A DNA stretch of 64,000 bases from Psococerastis gibbosa (lineage: Eukaryota > Arthropoda > Insecta > Psocodea > Psocidae). The notes under the pieces were generated by a model, which worked only from the letters and a program-made list of their open reading frames with translations, made no database searches and was not told the DNA's origin. Shown in pieces: positions 60,167-64,000 of this stretch (positions are counted from its first letter, which is position 1; each line of letters opens with the position of its first letter). Made by a program: the position numbers and the translations under genes. The stretch lies in assembly GCA_963971405.1 (NCBI GenBank), contig OZ020491.1:10534855-10598854 (forward strand). The letters run 5' to 3'.

Positions 60167-63100
60167 CTAGAAAAGGGAAATAATGGATTTAAGATTTATG
60201 ACCAGGAAGAAATGTTGATTTAAATCGTGCTTAGGAAGGGTAGCTCATAAAATCCATGCCTAGTTCAAATGGCATACGTCACAATAAAATAAACATTGGG
60301 TAACAAGGTTTTTTTTGCATTAGCTTTGGCTTCGGTGAACATTTAGCCATGACCGAGATTAAAAATTACTGATACATCCAGCGTTGATAAATTCATCAAG
60401 AATGGTGAATATAGAGACACCACTCAGGAGTTGCAAGCATGAGAAGGGAGCTGCTGTGGACAGCGTAAATAGCTTATTGAATAACAACGAGCGCGCTAGG
60501 CTGAAATTCGGACAGGTCATAAAAGATGTACGAGGCTGCATTCTCCCTTGGTGCAATTAGCGCAAATTTCAAAATGTGATGTAACTCGGGCTAAAGCCAC
60601 GGTCCACCCTTATTCAGCATAGCAACATCACTATGCTCCTGGTGCTTTTTCTATTTATTTGATAGTACGCGGGGAGGGGCTGAGGTTTATTAAATTATGT
60701 TGTCCCAGATATCCTGCAAGCTAGTGCCAATTTTTTTGATAGAATAGGTTGATTGTGGGATAAAACTCCTCTTTGGGCAATTTCAAGTTGATAAATGAGC
60801 CACTAACCGTGCCAAGTATGGCCAAAGCAACCAAATTTCCATTAAATTTAACTAGGCTTGGGATTTGCCGGCAACAATTACTTAGGCGGGTATTCCACAT
60901 ACGTACATCGTCAATGAAAATTATGAAATTGAAGGACATTTCAATTTTACTCTATGCCATTGTTAAAATTGATCAATGATCAATTGATCATAGAGTAAAA
61001 TCACAAACAAACAAACTAAAATTAAAAAAATGGCGTCATGGGATATGTCAAGTACAATTATTTTAATTGATTTTTTTTAAAAACAGTTTTCATCCATTAA
61101 ACAGAACGGTGAAGGTCGATCTTACTTCGGATCTCCTACTATTATTAGGTTTTATTAAAAAATAATAAGTGTAAGAAGAAAACAAATACAAACAAAATTT
61201 CAAAAAACAAATGCAAACAAATTTCAAAAATATGGCGCATACGTTTCAATAGAAAATTGTCAATTTTTGAAAAAACATGTGGAATGGCCGCCATCAATGA
61301 AAAATTGAAATGTCCTTCAATTTCATAATTTTCATTGACGATGTACGTATGTGGAATTCCCGCCTTTGTGGTACGTAGTGTTCACCAGTATAACAAGTAA
61401 AGTTACCAAGAAACGTCCATACCTGAGTTACAAATGTAATAGCTTTTCCAGAACGTCCGGCACGAGCAGTTCTGCCTACACGGTGTACGTAATCTTTACT
61501 GTGAGTCGGTATGTCCAAATTAACCACCACGTCCACGTGCGGAATGTCTAAGCCACGAGACGCTACATCCGTTGAGATAAGAATTGATCTATTTTTCGAA
61601 CGAAACTGTGGGCAAAAAAAAATACATTAAATGCCAAATACATTGTAATCTAAAAGGTACATTAGAACTTGGTTATATAGTAGACATTCATGAAGGTTAC
61701 CCAGATATCAGCGGTAAGATCGAAATACTATCGCAGTCAAAATGAAAAAGTATAGAAATCCTTATGAGGATTGGCACCCCAAAATTAAATACTTTTCATT
61801 TTTTATTTGATTAACTCAGCAAGTTATTACCTATTTGGCGCATTTGACTTGTAGAAGGCTATTTCGTACATCATATAATCGGGTATTTTTGTATTTTTAC
61901 TTTTCGATTTTGTAGTTTTTCCGAAAATTCTATTTTACGTGAAATTTAGTCCCCGATGGTTTTATAAAAGAACTAAGGTACCAAAAATTCATTATTTCCT
62001 ATTAAATTATGCATAAAGTAGTCTTTTAGAACTTATATTAGCCAAATCTTTAATAACTTGCTTTGTTAAATAATTAAAAGATAAGTCAATAAAAACCACT
62101 AATTTCGGGGTGGTAATTTTCTACGAAGCATATCCTCTTAATTGTATTTCATGTATTTGCGTTTTTATTTCCACGTATAATCTCAAATGTTTAATACAGA
62201 TATGTGGAAACCCATACATATAAAGAGACGTTTTGTCTAATAATGTTGTTTTCCTTATTTGTCTTTTTGACACATTTGCGAGCGAGGGCTTAAACAGGGC
62301 ATTATAATTTATTAAACATACCTTCGCCAAAGCTCCTAATCGCTTATTTTGCGACATTTGACCGTGCAGAGGAACAGCGGAGAATCCCAATTGTCGTAGC
62401 ATAAGCGCCACTCGCAAAGTGTTGTTGCATGTGGCGCAGAAAATCATACAAGTATTGCCAGCAAGCTCATTGAGAAGTGCAACCAAATATACGTCCTAAA
62501 ATCATAATATTTTGTAATTATATACCAGATTTAAATGGACACTTTCAACTAAACTCAAATATTTAATTATGAACGGAAATTAAGCTACAAGACAATTTCT
62601 TATGAAGCCTGGGGGTTTTAAATAATAAATATACTTATTTTATGTGTCATATGTAGTTTTATAGATTTCCTTTGTTCTTCTCATTATATTACATTGTAAA
62701 AATATAAAAAAAACAGGCCGTCAGCAGACTCATTCTCATGAACTGTAGGATATTGGCAACGAGGTCAATAATTGAGCTCTCATAAAAAGACCTAATTGCC
62801 AACTGTGGTTCAGTTCTTATAATGGGAAAACAACAGTTGCCAAAACTCAATAATAAACTCTATAATTGAACAAAGTTTATAGATAATCGTTTGAGCCAGT
62901 TTTGAGAAAAGAATTTAAATGTTTTTTTTGCTACTTAAAATTTCTGTAAGCGAACTAGCGAAGGTAATTTTCTTGCGTTGTCACCATTAGTGGATTTTTA
63001 TACAGGATCCCACTAAATTTCTAAGTTTGGGCTCTGCGCAAACATACGCACATGCATGAGCTACCATCAAAACCCTTTTTTTGAGTCAAGGATAATGGCA

Positions 63101-63554
63101 AACAAAATCTCGTAACCGACAATTTATTCGATGAAAATACTATCACTGTACTTCGTACATGAGTGCAGGTGAAAACTCTAAATTTATATTGCAATCAAGG
63201 GTTACCAAAAATTAAACGCGCTGAGCTGTGACTAGAGAGTTAGATGCATTATAGTTGACAATTCAAATGCTTAAATGTTTCTTTACATTCAAAACAAATA
63301 GGCAACAATAGGACCATAAAGAAAGTTGGAAAACATGAACAACGTAACATATTACTCACTTTAAATTTCACAGGAATAAATATGTAATGTTGCTGAAGCG
63401 AATCAACAGTTTGATATTTGCTGGAAACTTCTACTTTGACAGGATCTTGAAGTGAAGCACGCTGAAGTTTCTGCACCTTTTTAGTCATTGTTGCCGAAAA
63501 AAGCAAAGTTCTCCGATCACGTGGGATTACTTTCAAAATTTTGTCCAACTCCGC
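59885..63554 (-). CDS. DDX47: DDX47/Rrp3-type DEAD-box RNA helicase, 3' half (4 coding exons)
   Basis: ATP-dependent RNA helicase of the nucleolus; the family acts in early rRNA processing for the small ribosomal subunit. Exons in transcript order: 63360-63554, 62322-62495, 61423-61605, 59885-60166, all phase 0, giving 277 residues. Visible motifs: SAT (motif III) in [16 protein letters not shown], motif [11 protein letters not shown], motif [19 protein letters not shown], motif [20 protein letters not shown], then the subfamily signature [20 protein letters not shown] and a Lys/Arg-rich tail ([12 protein letters not shown]). That signature separates it from DDX27 and other DEAD-box proteins. 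Motifs Q, I, Ia, Ib and II (DEAD) lie beyond the right edge. Convergent with the PH-domain gene. Confidence 0.92.
60167..60881. other. DDX47 intron, unassigned part
   Basis: No exon or repeat recognised before the MITE at 60882. Confidence 0.4.
60882..61366. mobile_element. MITE with GGCGGG ends, 485 bp
   Basis: TTAGGCGGGTATTCCACATA and TATGTGGAATTCCCGCCTT are inverted ends; GTACATCGTCAATGAAAATT pairs with its complement near 61330. Core TTAAAATTGATCAATGATC and AAAAAATGGCGTCATGGG as in the TTA-flanked family. The outer arms differ from the other copies, so it is a subfamily. Confidence 0.7.
61423..61605 (-). CDS. DDX47: DDX47 exon with motifs V and VI
   Basis: Acceptor TTGCCCACAG, donor ACTCAG|GTATGG. 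Codes [40 protein letters not shown] and [21 protein letters not shown]. 61 codons. The arginine fingers of [11 protein letters not shown] are intact. Confidence 0.94.
61764..62141. mobile_element. Fold-back MITE, copy 2 of the 14835-15246 family
   Basis: Left CTTATGAGGATTGGCACCCC, right GGGGTGGTAATTTTCTACGA then GCATATCCTCTTA. It shares AAATCTTTAATAACTTGCTT and GTAGTCTTTTAGAACTT with the first copy. Diverged, so older. Confidence 0.65.
62322..62495 (-). CDS. DDX47: DDX47 exon with motif IV
   Basis: Acceptor TGATTTTAG, donor GCGAAG|GTATGT. Codes [40 protein letters not shown] and [18 protein letters not shown]. Exactly 58 codons. Confidence 0.93.
62496..63359. other. DDX47 intron, nothing recognised
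   Basis: 864 bp, AT-rich, no repeat family matched. Confidence 0.4.
63360..63554 (-). CDS. DDX47: DDX47 exon with motif III (SAT)
   Basis: Acceptor TGTTTCCAG, donor TTTAAA|GTGAGT. Codes [60 protein letters not shown] and PVKFK. 65 codons. Earlier exons are outside the window. Confidence 0.94.
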
Positions 63555-63850
63555 CTGGAAACATTTATTATTTGAATATCACTTGCTGAGTGTAATGGAT
63601 TTTACAGCTACTTAAACTTCTAGATAACTTATGGTGCCTACTGTAGTTATTAGTTACTATATCTAGTACTTTTTACTTGCTATTTGTAGGATCATGGACG
63701 GATAGGACTTTTCTTCATGTAGGTATTAACAAGACGAATCTTCAACCAGGAATAAGTAAGCACCATATATTTATATTAAGGCAGTAAGCACTCTTTACGT
63801 GAATGGGCCAATCAGCAAGCAGCTCCTTAGCCCTGATTGGCTGAATCAAT
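63555..63850. other. DDX47 intron, unassigned
   Basis: No exon seen; continues beyond the window edge behind a SINE. Confidence 0.4.
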
Positions 63851-63851
63851 G

Positions 63852-64000
63852 AATGTGTAGACTCTGACTTTCACCCGAAAGGTTGTTGGTTTGGGTCCCC
63901 ATGTTTCAGAGGGCATATAAAGCAGGTGGTCCAGGGTCTTTATAGTTTAGTGTATAGCTCCAACGGCACTAAATAAATAAATAAATAAATAAGGCCTTTT
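63852..64000 (+). mobile_element. tRNA-derived SINE, family A, copy 10, with AAAT tail
   Basis: GACTTTCACCCGAAAGG, GGTTGTTGGTTTGGGTCC, GGGCATATAAAGCAGGTGG, then an (AAAT)n tail and AAGGCC at the edge. Truncated inside the body relative to copy 5. Confidence 0.65.

Noticed and set aside
1-64000. CRISPR arrays, operons, bacterial promoters or phage genes
   Set aside because: No regularly spaced direct repeats with unique spacers and no polycistronic gene order; the window is clearly spliced eukaryotic DNA.

Overview
This is eukaryotic, intron-rich and repeat-rich DNA. Conserved proteins are split into short exons with GT/AG junctions. The genes (a Fray/OSR1-type kinase, a multi-pass membrane protein, a PH-domain protein and a DDX47-type helicase) and the transposon debris (Penelope-like elements, LINE tails, tRNA-derived SINEs, fold-back MITEs) fit an arthropod, perhaps an insect. 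I cannot name the species.

Layout. 1-7825: no certain gene; SINEs, LINE debris, a MITE and an 870-bp repeat. 7826-24014 (+): a WNK-pathway Ste20 kinase (fray / OXSR1 / STK39), nine exons, stop included. 24015-30626: 3' flank and MITEs. 30627-43365 (-): eleven exons of a seven-TM-like protein resembling PRRT3/PRRT4; 3' end present, 5' end not found. 43366-53165: LINE, Penelope and MITE remains. 53166-59023 (+): four exons of a PH-domain protein with a long acidic tail carrying SH2- and SH3-type motifs. 59885-63554 (-): the last four coding exons of a DDX47/Rrp3 DEAD-box helicase, whose 5' part lies beyond the window. Exon phases agree at every junction I joined. Kinase and membrane gene are convergent, membrane and PH genes divergent, PH and helicase genes convergent with poly(A) signals about 25 bp apart. 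Nothing suggests the four genes share one pathway.

Most notable are the Penelope-like insertions. At 38697-41433 and 48201-48396 the element sits as a head-to-head inverted pair. Each pair is flanked by a 13-14 bp direct repeat, and in each the left arm carries an extra tail of about 45-50 bp. Both carry a hammerhead-ribozyme-like core whose stem II differs between loci by compensatory changes. The N run in the larger one is flanked by an apparently exact 273-bp repeat and looks like an assembly artefact. Other points: inverted repeats around kinase exons 4-5, a 90-bp tandem duplication across a kinase splice donor, and a family of TTA-flanked fold-back MITEs in or beside all four genes.
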